Assembly (NCBI GenBank): GCA_035578905.1
Contig: JAQJVL010002648.1
Span: 1-64,000 of the forward strand
DNA length: 64,000 nt
Reading direction: 5' to 3'
Source: Stictocephala bisonia
Taxonomy: Eukaryota; Arthropoda; Insecta; Hemiptera; Membracidae
Under the pieces are notes generated by a model, which saw only the letters and a list, made by a program, of their open reading frames with translations, did no database searches and was not told where the DNA came from. Every line of letters begins with the position of its first letter. Positions within the stretch are counted from its first letter, which is position 1. Below are positions 1 through 10,546 of the stretch, piece after piece. The position numbers and the translations under genes are program-made.

Positions 1-443
1 CCTATTTTCATCTGACCAGTATAGTCGCAGTAATTGTTTGGAGATTCGTGGAGTGCCACATGTGAAGCAAGAAAACATCATAGATGTCGTCAAAAAACGT
101 GGCAAAAGCTCTCAATTTCAATCTTGAAGAGGGGATGATTGACGCCGTACACTGCCTGTCACAAAACCCGAATGACTCCAGCTCTCCAAGAGGAATCATT
201 CAAAAATTCTGCAAACACACCAACATAGAGGCAACACGAGCAAGGACCAGGGTGAAGAATGGGCTTTCTGTGGCAGAACTGGGCTACAACATTAAAAATA
301 AAGTTTACATCAACCTATCGCTGACCAGAGAGACCAAGGCCTTATGGATGGAGGCTCGGGCGACAGAGCTAAGGAAGGGCTACAGATACACCTGGGTGGC
401 GAGTGCATTTTCATTGCAAGCAAGGCTGACCTGGGACTTCTAA
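1..443 (+). pseudogene. LINE ORF1 protein, C-terminal part
   Basis: The last 120 codons (84-443) are open and read like LINE ORF1 proteins: EEGMIDAVHCLSQN, then PRGIIQKF, then INLSLTRETKALWMEAR, and a KGYRYTW end. This is the nucleic-acid-chaperone type C-terminus common in insect LINEs. Upstream codons (about 20-93) continue the protein in another frame, with a shift near the A6 run at 92-97, so the ATG at 84 is internal and not a real start. The stop is at 441-443. ORF2 remnants follow at once, as expected in a two-ORF LINE. It would bind RNA in the element RNP; this copy is broken. Confidence 0.75.
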
Positions 444-1297
444 AATAAACTTGCAAGTATATTATTATTTATATTTATCTATGTCTCATATATTAATTTG
501 TTATATTTTTCTGTTTATATTGTTATACATTAATGCTTGTTAAGCTGTTATTCGTTTTTGATGTCAGTTGTTATTTGTTTTTATAGTACTGTATATTGTT
601 AATATTTTATTTCCATTATTATTAATACTAGCTCTTTATATTTTTATAAATACTTAGACCTAAATTGACCACTAATTTAATGCATATCTACTATCAAAAT
701 TTTATAGGTTTAAGTTCTAAAATTAATAAGTTTCGGTTGGAAGGTTGGAAGTATTATTAAATAGTTACCCTATAATTGCATTAACAGAAACATGGTTGAG
801 AATGGCTCAATAAATAGTCTTGAGCTTTTTAGCGTGTCAGAGATGAGGTGCAAACTAATAGGCGAGATGAGGGTGGGGGAGTTTTGTTGCAGTTCTTAAC
901 TCAATAAAAATACAGAGGCTTATAAATTTAGAAACTGAGGATAATATTTGGGCCAAATTAACATTTTCAAATAATTATTACATAATATAAGTTCTTGCAT
1001 ATTTTGCACCAAATACTCATATAATGGCTTATAAGTCTTTTTTTTTATAAGCTTCTTGAATTTCAATTAAAACACCAGGACATAATAGTGGTTGGAGATT
1101 TAAATTTACACATCACGGAGGCAGAATATTATTTATTGCAAGGAAACGAATCTTGTAAACAATTGTTATTTATTCTTTTGCCAGATATTCAATTTAACTT
1201 TAAAAAACAATGTACTGAATTTGCTTGGAAAAACCATAGATCTAGTTTTAAGTGATATTAATTATTTAGAAGTTGTAGAAGAGCGAAATGTAAATAT
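444..1297 (+). pseudogene. LINE ORF2, apurinic-type endonuclease region, decayed
   Basis: The stretch is AT-rich with many stops, but in three-frame reading the + strand shows the usual order of APE endonuclease landmarks: a TETWL-like block near 785-800, a block like GGVLL(Q/A)V near 865-895, a VVGDLNLH block near 1087-1110, and a TIDLVLSD-like block near 1235-1255. These correspond to the metal-binding and catalytic parts of LINE endonucleases. The match is cut at 1297 by a repeat starting TAGGGGTGTGCGAG. The reading frame is lost in several places, so only the family is called. Confidence 0.55.
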
Positions 1298-2094
1298 TAG
1301 GGGTGTGCGAGTACTGGAAACTTAGAATATTTTACTACTCGAACACGGCTCGAAGCTTCCGAAACTACTCGAAGTTCGATCGAGTAGTTGTATTTCACGA
1401 AACATCATATTTACATCTTAATTTAGTTTTAAGAGTAAACAATTTAATAAGTTATGAATAAAAAATGTGCTCCTCCTTGTTTTTTATTTTACTCTTAATC
1501 ATATTACTCTTAATCACAGAGCTGGGAAGGTAGCGATCACTGTAGATAGTTACCGTAGTAACGATTTCACATGTTGGTTGTCGAGTCTACTAGTCACTTG
1601 TAACCTAACCTAAAATAGCGTGAATAAAACGGAAGTGCTGGTTAGTGTCTTTATGACCCAAGAAAGGGGACGGAGATCCGGTTTAAGATGCTCAAAAAGA
1701 CCTGTTACCGATACAAATCTAATGGTCTGTACGCTGTGGAAATTATGCATATTTTCGTTCATATCAATAATACTGTTCAATCAAAAGGGTCCCGAGAACG
1801 GGTTGCTTGACATCCCAAGAATCGAACTTCCCATCTTTTCTAGGCGAAAGTTCATCTCGGTTGAAGTATACGTACGTGCAAGAAACCGTTCAGCTCCTTT
1901 TTGGAACTGAAATTATCATCGTCTATTTCTCGCGAGCCGATTAAGGTCTATTTTGTTTTTTTAATCTGAACAGGGAATCGTCCAATGATTTGACGTAAGA
2001 AAATACCGTATCATATCATAAAATATGGTAATGACGTTCTAGCAGCGTTTGACACAACATTATTGATTTATTTTCCGTCAAATAAAAAATATAT
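1298..2094 (+). repeat. hAT-like dispersed repeat, copy A
   Basis: The repeat starts with TAGGGGTGTGCGAGTA, reminiscent of hAT terminal repeats, and interrupts the LINE endonuclease. The same sequence occurs inverted at about 18975-19922. Similarity runs from the terminus to the block tccgtcaaataaaaaata near 2072-2090. Copy A lacks about 130 bp present in copy B near 19590-19720. A 96-codon ORF at 1620-1910 is shared in part by copy B (both begin MNKTEVLVSVFMTQERGR), but the two diverge by frameshift, so it is probably not coding. No second terminus or 8-bp target duplication was found. Confidence 0.65.
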
Positions 2095-2930
2095 ATATAA
2101 ATCCGTAGCAAACGTCTATTATTTATTATTCCGAAAACACCTTAGATCGCCAAAGCTGTGTGTAATATTTGCGCATACGATATTTTTTCCTGTCAAATAG
2201 TTTTGAACAGTTTTTTGACTACGTTAGATAATAACACAGTTAGATGTAAAATGTGGTAAAAAGTACGATAATTTTGATTCGTAAACTCACTGAACGGTTT
2301 GCTGTTCACATTGACGTTGATGTCAATGTAAACTGTATAACAATCACGAATCAACTCAAGTGAGGAAGAAACAAGTTGGAAGACATTTTCTAAACAAAAT
2401 ACGACGAATTTTGAGATTCGGAAAATAATTTTTATTGAACCAAAGCCTTATCAAACGTCTTGTTTTTTATTCATAAGTTTATAATTTAGCTGCCCAAAAA
2501 CTTTACTGTATCACTAGTTGGCACTTAGCTGATATTTCAGACTGCATCTCATTGTCAGCTGATATTTCAGACTGCATCTCATTGCCAGTATCGGTTAGAC
2601 CAATAGGCTAATAATATTAGCCGACTACGTCTATGGTTTTCATTCGATTACACCAGGTTTTCATGAATTTCAAGTTATGAAATAATTATTTATCTGTAGT
2701 TCAGTGTAGCCTCATGTGTCGAAGTAGTTTCAAATTGCACTATTTCATTACCGATCATAATTAAAAAACTATTTCATCCAAAGCGACTTTAAAATTCATT
2801 TTTAGTAAAACTGCTAAGTTATTATTATCAATCTATTGAATTACAGTCTTTGTCATTCAGATTCTCAAATTTGATTATATAATTCAGAGCTTATTTCCGG
2901 TTACTTGTAACCTTGTTATTACTGAATTAA
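2095..2930. other. Non-coding remainder of the insertion in the LINE
   Basis: No gene or transposon signature is recognisable. The stretch lies between the recognisable part of the hAT-like repeat and the point where LINE coding resumes, so it is either the unmatched end of that repeat or a further insertion. A 28-base block beginning agctgatatttcagactgca is present twice in tandem with 30-bp spacing (2527-2554 and 2557-2584). Confidence 0.5.
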
Positions 2931-3187
2931 ATACCCACAGAATACAGATCCACTCTTCTTGGCGTGTACACAATCAAATTTTTGTTGAGAGGAGCAATTC
3001 TGAAAGCAAATGACTGCATTTGGCGATGACGCCTGAATTTTAGCATCAGTTTGGTTGGATGCAGCCAACCATGCATCCAATCTTTAATAGTCATTAAGAT
3101 TACAAGCAAAAATGAAGTTCGAAAATGATTGTAATGTTTGTATTGAAAATATTGAAAGGGAATTAACATCAAACCCTAAATTGTTCT
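2931..3187 (+). pseudogene. LINE ORF2 linker between endonuclease and RT
   Basis: Near the end of this stretch the + strand reads ENIERELTSNPKLF, and the codon for the following Trp continues after the Gypsy insertion at 7372 (WGVIKRLRVSDKS). This 'nnPKxFW' block precedes the RT in Jockey-group LINEs. The last five bases, GTTCT, are the target-site duplication of the Gypsy element. Confidence 0.65.
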
Positions 3188-3360
3188 TGTTATATATTAA
3201 TGCTGATTTAATCTTTACAATCAGCTGATTATTTAATAATAAGAACTTTATGTGATGACCAGAAGGTTTTTGTTTTTGTTTTGAAAAATCAGTTTATAAA
3301 ATGGGCTATTACAAATGAGTTGAACGTTTTTAGTTGTTTCATTTTAATCAAGATATTTTA
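3188..3360 (+). repeat. 5' LTR of the Gypsy element
   Basis: 173 bp beginning TGTTATATATTAATGC and ending AAGATATTTTA. By eye it is base-for-base identical to 7194-7366. The left flank GTTCT repeats to the right of the 3' LTR, fixing both boundaries. Confidence 0.95.
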
Positions 3361-3361
3361 T

Positions 3362-3372
3362 TGGCGACGAGG
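3362..3372 (+). promoter_or_regulatory. Primer-binding site of the Gypsy element
   Basis: TGGCGACGAGG directly follows the 5' LTR with a one-base gap. The leading TGG pairs with the universal CCA end of a tRNA primer. The tRNA species was not determined. Confidence 0.7.
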
Positions 3373-3385
3373 AAAACTAAACAAA

Positions 3386-3909
3386 ATGACTTCAAGAAGA
3401 AAGAAGTTTCATAGTGACAATTTGGTTGAAACAGAAAGAGAAGTTAACAAAAACAAGATGCAAGAGGAGAGAGGTGCTTGGTGTAATGTTGCGTTTGAAA
3501 AGTTTCAAGAAGACACCGAAACATGGGACTCGTTCATTGGACGACTTGAAAATTATTTTGCTATGGTGAGTGTTGATGAAAATAATGACATGAGAAAAAC
3601 TCAGATATTGATTCATACTATGGGTGTAAGTACTTAACAGCAGCTTTGCGATCATCTTAGTCCAGACAGACCTAGCTCAAGGAAGTACCAGGAACTGGTA
3701 GATGTAGTTGATAAGTTACTCAACCCTAGACCAAGCCTTATCACTGAACAATACAATTTCACCGGAAGAAAACAAAAAGAAGGAGAGTCTGTAAAATAGT
3801 ACCTTTGTGATTTGAAGAAGTTGGCTAAATAGCCTATTGTAACTTCAAATGTGAAAAATGCAGGGCATCAACTCAAGAAGCACACGTAAGACAGCAGTTC
3901 ATATCAGGG
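3386..3909 (+). pseudogene. Gypsy gag, capsid part, interrupted
   Basis: The likely gag start is the ATG at 3386, 26 bp after the LTR and the first in this frame after the primer-binding site. The frame is open to a TAA at 3635-3637, and the protein continues in frame beyond it through at least three further stops (near 3797, 3830 and 3888) before the frame changes. The open part includes a W-D-F-I-R-L-Y block (TWDSFIGRLENYFAM), typical of the gag of invertebrate Gypsy elements. Gag forms the particle that packages element RNA. The number of stops shows that this gene no longer makes full-length capsid. Confidence 0.8.
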
Positions 3910-5763
3910 TTGCACAACAAGAATATATTGAAAGAACTGCTGAAAAGTCATGATAATATGTCCCTTTCAGAGTGTGTTGAGACTGCCCAGGCTATGGAAA
4001 ATGCCACAGAAGAGGCTGACCTAATACATGGTAATGAAAGTGTTAGTATTATCAAACAAAAATCATTATCCAATGAAAAGCCGAAGACAAATGCCAAATG
4101 TTACCGCTGTGGATCTACAAGCCATGGAAAAGAAGACTGTTGGTTCAAGTCAGCAACATGTTTCATTTGCAAGAAAGTGGGTCATATAAAACGAGTATGT
4201 CGAAACCAGTGGAAAGGAGGACAAACAAAACAGTTAGCAGAGGATGAAAATTTAGAAACCGGATCAGATATGACACCAAATCAACATAATGCATCCATGA
4301 AACAATTGAACAGTGATAATTTACCAGAAATGCAACCTAAGCCAAAAAGAATGTTGGTGAACTGTTTGGTAGACCAAAGACCAGTTACGTTTGAGTATGA
4401 TACTGGGTCAACAGTGTCTACAATTTCAGTTCAAGCTTTTAAAAGGCTTTTTCCTCAAAAAGAATTGTTGAAAACTGAACTTACACTAACAACTTATACA
4501 GGCGAGGCTATTAAGCCGTTAGGATTTGCTACAGTTTCTATTAGGCTAAACAATCAAGAGAGACGAGGAAACATTTATGTTCTGCCTGGGAATCTGCAAG
4601 CAATTTTTGGACGAGAATGGATGGTACTAATGGGAACCAATGCTAATATATATACTGTAGAGGACATGAATGAGACACAAAAGGATAAACTTCTTAAGAG
4701 CCGCAAAGATGATTTTAAATTGCTTTTCAACAACGACATAGGAAAAATTCCTGAGTATAAAGGGCATATCAAATTGAAGGCAGGAGCATCTCCAGTGTTT
4801 AAGCCTCCCAGACCTTTACCATACTCCTTGAAACCCAAAGTAGAACAGGAAATAGACAGACTTGAAAATGATGGAATCATTGCCAAGGTATCCTACTCAG
4901 CCTGGGGAACACCAGTAGTGCCGATCGTTAAACCAGATGGCACAGTTCGACTTTGTGCAGACTACAAAGTTTCAGTAAATAAAGCCATAGAGAACTGTTC
5001 ATTTCCGATACCACGAACAGAAGACATTTTTGCTTCGATAGGCAAAGGCAAGTTTTTCACAACAATAGACATCAAACAAGCATATCTAAATGTGGAAATG
5101 GATGACGAGAGTGCCATGATACAAGCTATTTCCACAACCAAGGGTGTTTATCGCGTGAACAGGCTGATGTTTGGAATAAACATAGCTCCTGCTATTTGGC
5201 AAGAAAGAATTACGATGATTTTAATGGGAGTCGAAGGAGTCCATGTTTTCTACGATGACATTATTGTTGAAGGAAGAACATTGGAAGAACATCACGTAAG
5301 ACTGAGAGAAGTTATGAAAAAACTAATGGACAACAATCTTAGAGTAAACTGGAAAAAGTGTAAATTCTTTGAGAGACAAGTTGAGTATCTAGGACACATA
5401 ATTTCATCAAATGGAATCTCTAAGAGCCATGAAAAAGTGGCCGCAGTACAAGATGCACCACGTCCTAAGAATGTATCTGAGTTAAGGAGTTGGTTAGGGC
5501 TAGTAAATTACTACGGTAAATTTATAAAAAACTTATCAACCAAACTCAACCCTTTGTATACACTTCTAGGAAAAGGAAGTACATTTAATTGGACTGCAAC
5601 AGCGGAGTCATGCTTTAACCAAATTAAACAGGACATTGTCAGTGAACAGACGTTGATCGCTTACGATCCAGATCTTCCATTGATTGTTGCAACAGATGCC
5701 AGCCCAGTTTCTATATGTATGCTTTGCTTCAAGATGCCTCAGTGCAGCAGAGAAAAACTATAG
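3910..5763 (+). pseudogene. Gypsy gag NC, protease and reverse transcriptase
   Basis: A 617-codon open stretch. Residues about 63-100 hold two CCHC zinc knuckles (CYRCGSTSHGKEDC and CFICKKVGHIKRVC). The aspartic protease follows with DTGS at about 163-166. RT occupies about 300-520, with FTTIDIKQAY, GINIAPAIWQ and the catalytic YDDI (about residue 450). RNase H begins with ATDASP near 594 and then runs out of frame to the stop at 5763, because about 30 bp and one frame appear lost near 5700. The listed start is only where the frame opens; the true protein is continuous with gag upstream. Confidence 0.9.
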
Positions 5764-6442
5764 CCAGATCGACAAGGAGGCAACCGCGATCTATTGGGCA
5801 CTTCACAAGTTTTTTAGATATTGCTATGGAAGAAAATTCGAGTTGATAACAGATCATAAACCATTAGTAACTATATTTCACCCAAACAAAGAGCTTCCTA
5901 TTTTGAGTGCTAATCGGTTACTTCGCTACGCCTTGTATATCCAAGGGTTTGATTATGAAATTGCGTACAAGCCAACTAAACAGCACGGTAATGCTGATGC
6001 TTTATCACGGCTTCCGTTAGAAGGAACAGTGTGGAATGATTATAAAGACGAGACAACGATGTATCATTTGGATCAAATATCTCAGCTTCCTGTTAGTTTT
6101 ATAGAAATTCAGAAAGAAACAGAGGCAGATGAAGATCTCAAGACTATTCTAGACCTCCTTATGAAGGGTGAAACGATTCACCACCCACTTTATAATAAAT
6201 ACTCTGAGGAGTTAACCGTGGACCAGAAGTGCATTTTTAGAGGAACAAGAGTTGTCATTCCTAAAACCCTTAGAGGCAGGGTTCTTGAAGAGTTACATTC
6301 AGCACATGTCGGTATGTCCAAAATGAAGGCTTTGGCCAGAGCCTACGCTTGGTGGCCTCAAATGGATTCTAATATAGAAGAGATAGTTCGAGCTTGTTCT
6401 CAGTTTCAAAGAAACCCTCCAAAAACAACAAATCATCCATAG
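5764..6442 (+). pseudogene. Gypsy RNase H C-terminus and integrase zinc domain
   Basis: The continuation of pol is in a different frame, readable from about 5684. It shows the RNase H block YSQIDKEATAIYWAL and ITDHKPL, then the chromatin-side linker (NADALSRLPL), then the integrase HHCC domain (HSAHVGMSKMKALARAYAWW). The second Cys of the CxxC pair is replaced by Phe (CSQFQ), a likely loss of zinc binding. A TAG at 6440-6442 ends the frame where a Trp codon is usual, just before the catalytic core. Confidence 0.85.
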
Positions 6443-7193
6443 GACGAGCCTCAAGAACCATTCCAGAGAGTGCATATTGATCACGCTGGTCCTTTTAGAG
6501 GACAAACATTTTTACTACTAATAGTTGACGCCTACACCAAATGGCTGGAGGTCTTTCCTGTGCGAAGCATTACATCTAAAAGTACCATTGAAAAATTGAG
6601 AGAGACATTTTCTCGGTTCGGACTGCCAGCAACATTGATTTCTGATAATGGTAAAAGCTTAACATCTGATGAATTTAAGACATTCCTAAAAGAAAATGGT
6701 ATACATCACAAAACGATCGCTCCATACCATCCATCGTCTAATGGACAGGTGGAACGTTATGTCCAAACTCTAAAAGTGGCTTTGAATAAAATGATGAATG
6801 AAAATGGAGATATTAATCTTAAACTGGCACGCTTTCTAATAGCCAACAGAAGATCTCCCCATACTACCACAAAGGCAACGCCAGCCGAGTTAATGTTAGG
6901 AAGAAATATTAAAACCAGATTAGACCTTCTTCGACCCCCAAGGGAGGATACAAGTTCTTCAAGTGAAGAAAGTACACGTCAGGCGTTAAGAAAACTCAGA
7001 TGCTTTAAACCTGGAGACCACGTTCTTGCAAGGATATACAACGAAAGGTATCAGCGTTGGAAACAAGCTGTTGTGATTAGAAGACTTGGAAACGTGATGT
7101 ACGTCGTGGAGTTTGAAGATGGAAGAAAAGCCAGAAGGCATGTTGATCAGCTCCGAGTGGTCCAGGACGTTTCCAAAAATAAGCGTTGAAGAT
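6443..7193 (+). pseudogene. Gypsy integrase catalytic core and C-terminus
   Basis: This is in the same frame as the preceding piece after one stop. The D,D-35-E core is present: first Asp in HIDHAGPF, second in ISDNGKSL, and Glu in SSNGQVERYVQ. A basic C-terminal tail with a GDHVLAR block follows, ending at 7187-7189, four bases before the 3' LTR. Integrase inserts the cDNA, here with a 5-bp stagger judging from the GTTCT duplication. No env gene fits in the remaining space. Confidence 0.88.
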
Positions 7194-7366
7194 TGTTATA
7201 TATTAATGCTGATTTAATCTTTACAATCAGCTGATTATTTAATAATAAGAACTTTATGTGATGACCAGAAGGTTTTTGTTTTTGTTTTGAAAAATCAGTT
7301 TATAAAATGGGCTATTACAAATGAGTTGAACGTTTTTAGTTGTTTCATTTTAATCAAGATATTTTA
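7194..7366 (+). repeat. 3' LTR of the Gypsy element
   Basis: 173 bp, identical by eye to 3188-3360, followed by the target duplication GTTCT at 7367-7371 and then resumption of the host LINE reading frame. Confidence 0.95.
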
Positions 7367-8628
7367 GTTCTGGGGAGTGATAAAGAGACTAAGAGTAAGC
7401 GATAAGTCTCAAACTACAATTCGGTGGGCAGATAAGGAATTTGAGGGTGGCGCCGAGTTAACAGAGGCCTTGGTTGAATATTTCCGCTCTGTTTATGAAA
7501 CAGACAATAACGACCTAAACAATATGTTCAGTCAGGCACTCCCCTCACCAGTCATGAAGAATATTATACTCTGTTTATTTCATATGTCACTGAACGAGAG
7601 GTTTTATGTGCTTTGAAAAAATTAAAATCAACGATCTGTTGGCCATGTTAATATTGAAACCTACATTTTGAAAGGTTGTGCGGAGCATCTTGTAAAGCAC
7701 TTACACTACTTGTTTAATTTATTTCTTAAGAATAATTGTTTTCCTGAATTTGGAAAATGACCAAAGTGGTACCTATACCCAAAAAGGATACAGAAGTGAT
7801 GTAACAAATTATAGACTGATTGCTATTTTATCTTCACTATAATTCGAGAATATACTATACAACAGATTGCTTAATCATATCAAAAATGTCATTTCTCCAT
7901 TTCAACATGGTTTTTATCGTTTTATCCCTGTCGATCATTTAACTCTTAATTTATAAAATTTTTGTCAATACGTAGTAAATTTGGTTGATCAAAATATTCA
8001 AGTCAATTGTATCTACACTGATTTTGAAAAAGCATTTGACAGAGTGTTACATGTATCATTATTGTCTAAGCTGCACCACTATAGTCTATCACGCAACACT
8101 ATATTATTTTTCACTTCTTATTTACATAAGAGGAATCAATTTGTTACTTATGAGGGCTTTAACTCAGTTGAATTAGAAGTAGACTCAGGAGTCCCACAAG
8201 GCTCAAATCTGGGTCCCCTGATGTTCTGAATTTTCATTAATAATGTAACTAATAGCTTAACAAATTTTAATATCCTAATGTATGCAGATAACTTAAAGAT
8301 TTATAAGAGAGTAGATTGCCTACAACTGCAGGCTGACATAAATGCTTTGGTGAACTGGAGTAAGAGTAATCTTTGGTTTAATGTGAACAAGTGTGCCGTT
8401 GTAACTTATACTCAAAAACTGGTACTGGGCCCTACATTTTGATTACACTATGGATGGTATTAAATTAACAAGAAAATTATCTTTTAAGGACCTAGGTTTT
8501 ATTTTTTATTCAAGACTATCGTTTGAAAATCTAGTGTTGGCCATCAGTGCGCAGCTTATTCAGTATTAGGTTTCTTAAAAATTAAAAGATCAAGTAGTTT
8601 TTTAAAAAATTTTAACGCAATTAAATTA
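7367..8628 (+). pseudogene. LINE ORF2 reverse transcriptase, broken
   Basis: The RT of the old LINE, resuming after the Gypsy element. Recognisable blocks are a VEYFRSVYET pre-RT block (about 7470-7500), FEKAFDRVLH (catalytic Asp region, about 8020-8050), SGVPQGSNLGP (about 8185-8217) and MYADNLKIY (about 8279-8305), where the second catalytic Asp of YADD has become Asn. A VNWSKSNLWFNVNKC block follows. Stops at 7614-7616 and 8227-8229 and several shifts break it. The pogo-like MITE at 8629 cuts the thumb/C-terminal region. Confidence 0.8.
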
Positions 8629-9200
8629 CACTACAATCTCGATTATCCGGCCTAATGTGGTGAAGCTCAAGCCGGAAAAACATAAGTTATAAATAACTTG
8701 GTTTTATTGGAGAAACATGTTTAATAACTGATAACAGACAACACGCTCTGCAGCAATTGTATTGAAACGAACGATATTTATCACGATCGCCAACATTGAC
8801 GCTGCTTTGCAATACAATACGAAAGATATTTTTAAAAAAACAATGCCGATTGCCGAGGGTGTGTACGTAAAATGAACTGTTCCACTTCCTCCACTCGCGA
8901 AATGGACTCTTCCAGCCAGCCACACTGAATAAAAATAAACAGCATTGCAAGCTCTGATCTTCAGGTGCATCATTAAATTATTACACGTTTGCTTGTTTAG
9001 AGGTTGCCTAGTCAATACAGTGCCTGCAATTTACAAAATGCAAAACCGAAACGCTCGTGTTCGACTTTTGTGTTCCAAAACTGGGAAGTGCTTCTGATTA
9101 ATTGTAATTTTATCTAGTAAATAATTTAATTGTTATCCAATTACCGAACCGGATGACAGACTGCCGGATAAAGCGAGGCTGGATAATAGAGGTTGTTCTG
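8629..9200. mobile_element. pogo/Tigger-like non-autonomous element (MITE)
   Basis: 572 bp flanked by TA on both sides (8627-8628 and 9201-9202). The ends are inverted and related: left CACTACAATCTCGATTATCC, right (reverse complement) CAGAACAACCTCTATTATCC. CAGnAnAACCTCnnTTATCC with TA duplication is the pogo/Tigger signature. Two minus-strand ORFs of 87 and 103 codons overlap in different frames and resemble nothing, so no transposase is called. LINE coding continues across the insertion. Confidence 0.8.
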
Positions 9201-9645
9201 TACTTTATTGTTCTCTTGTATGTTTGCATCCGTTGTATTGTGTCCTCATCAGATATATTTATGGGATTTAATTGAAACAATTCAAAAGAAATTTTAAAGA
9301 TTTTTATTTTACAAAATATTTGGTTTTTATACTTACGCTGTATCTTACACCGGACTATTAGACATGTTTGATATGATGACACTTACTGACAGACGCAAAA
9401 TTCATTGTTTATCTTATCCTCATAAGCTGGTGAGCGGAGCCCTAGACAATAGCAACTTGTTGGGTCAACTTGATTTCTGTGTCCCTCAACCGAATTCATG
9501 TAATTCTCTTGCTTTTGCTGCTCGCTTTTCTCGCACCAATCTTGATTATCACTCGCCTCTCAATACAATGTGTCGGCTGTGCAACATATACGAAATTGAT
9601 TTATTTAAGTATAATTTAAACTCATTAAATTTTTTCCTTAATTGA
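9201..9645 (+). pseudogene. LINE ORF2 C-terminal domain
   Basis: The frame resumes after the MITE: an LLYCSLV-type block, then an open stretch (9364-9645) with TLTDRRKIHCLSYPHKLVSG, RTNLDYHSPLNTMCRLCN and a hydrophobic end. The block order (DRR-HKL-GNLLGQL-YHSPLNRMCRLYN) is that of Jockey-group ORF2 C-termini. The stop is at 9643-9645. Confidence 0.75.
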
Positions 9646-10022
9646 AATGTTTAAGAATAGGAAATAAAACCTATTCTTAAACCTAATTAATTATTCCTCG
9701 ATCACTGTTGTCTTTATTCTGTTGTTATTTGCTCAAATTTTTATTTACACGTAGTTATTGTTAAATTTTTATATCTTTACTTTTGTTGCTCTTATTAGAT
9801 TTTTCTGTTAATATGGTTCCTTGTTTCATATACTTATGTGTGCATAAATGCTATTTGTTTGTTATAATATATTTATTTAAGTTATATCTTTTTTGTTAGG
9901 CAATTCCACATGTATTAAATTTTTTATTCATTTGTTTCAGCTTTGAGAACTCTGTTGGAAAAAGTGAATATTAGACTTGTGTGTTTTTATTTTGAACTGA
10001 AAAAAAAAAAAAAAAAAAAAAA
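9646..10022 (+). other. LINE 3' UTR and A tail
   Basis: AT-rich non-coding sequence between the ORF2 stop and an A23 run at 10000-10022, which is taken as the 3' end of the LINE. Confidence 0.6.
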
Positions 10023-10149
10023 CAGTGTGTCATGTGGTGCTTTTGACAAACAAGATCTTACTATTTCTTTTTTTGTTGTTATAAAAATGTTTTTTCTTCT
10101 TTAGTGCTGTAATTAAATAGGCGTTAGCTGTTTTTTAGCTCTTAAATAA

Positions 10150-10507
10150 AATAAATATATTTCCTCAGATAAGTGTAAATATGGTTTAAGAGTAGGAATT
10201 CATAAACCTTGGCCAAAACATATCGAATAGTAATAAGTCTGTAGTTCATTATAGTGTCCTGATCACCAGATTTGAAGATAGGTATAACAAAGATTTGTTT
10301 TAAGACAGATGGACAAATTACAGAAGACAGCAGTGCATTGAATGAGATGGCCAGATGAGCAGCAAGAATGTGAGGTATGCTATCAGGACCAGTGCTTTTG
10401 ATGGGTAAAGATTCTCTAGCTTCTTCTGAACATTAGTAGCAGAGACAACAATCGATGTAAGACTATCACCTCCAACAGAATCAAAGATTGAAACTGCAAC
10501 ATCATTG

Positions 10508-10546
<39 letters not shown>

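Larger units (their letters stand above)
3188..7366 (+). mobile_element. Ty3/Gypsy LTR retrotransposon, structurally complete, ORFs broken
   Basis: The element is 4179 bp, bounded by two identical 173-bp LTRs and flanked by the 5-bp target duplication GTTCT (3183-3187 and 7367-7371). A primer-binding-type sequence TGGCGACGAGG starts at 3362, one base after the 5' LTR. Coding order is gag with two CCHC knuckles, protease, RT, RNase H, integrase, which is the Ty3/Gypsy order. There is no envelope gene. The LTRs are unusually short and end TG...TA. Gag and pol carry several stops and frameshifts, so this copy cannot encode a full polyprotein. The exact 5-bp duplication and identical LTRs point to a recent insertion into the LINE RT region. 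Confidence 0.95.
1..10022 (+). mobile_element. Old LINE (non-LTR retrotransposon) carrying three nested insertions
   Basis: Pieces of one LINE occur in the right order on the + strand: ORF1 C-terminus (1-443), endonuclease region (about 740-1297), linker into RT (about 2931-3187 continuing at 7367-8628), C-terminal domain (9201-9645) and a 3' region ending in an A23 tract at 10000-10022. The gaps are explained by later insertions: a hAT-like repeat from 1298, a Ty3/Gypsy element at 3188-7366 and a pogo-like MITE at 8629-9200. The reading frame resumes on the far side of the Gypsy element (a Phe codon split by it) and of the MITE, which is strong evidence for nesting. The protein style (APE-type endonuclease, RT motif YAD-N, no RNase H seen) fits the Jockey/CR1 group. 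All ORFs are broken, so this copy is dead. The 5' end lies outside the window. Confidence 0.85.

Noticed and set aside
1620..1910. MNKTEVLVSVFMTQERGR ORF, with a counterpart at 19172-19456
   Set aside because: Shared only because the repeat is shared; the two frames diverge by indels, so there is no sign of selection on the protein.
8687..9015. Two overlapping minus-strand ORFs inside the pogo-like MITE
   Set aside because: No transposase motif, and the element is only 572 bp; most likely chance.
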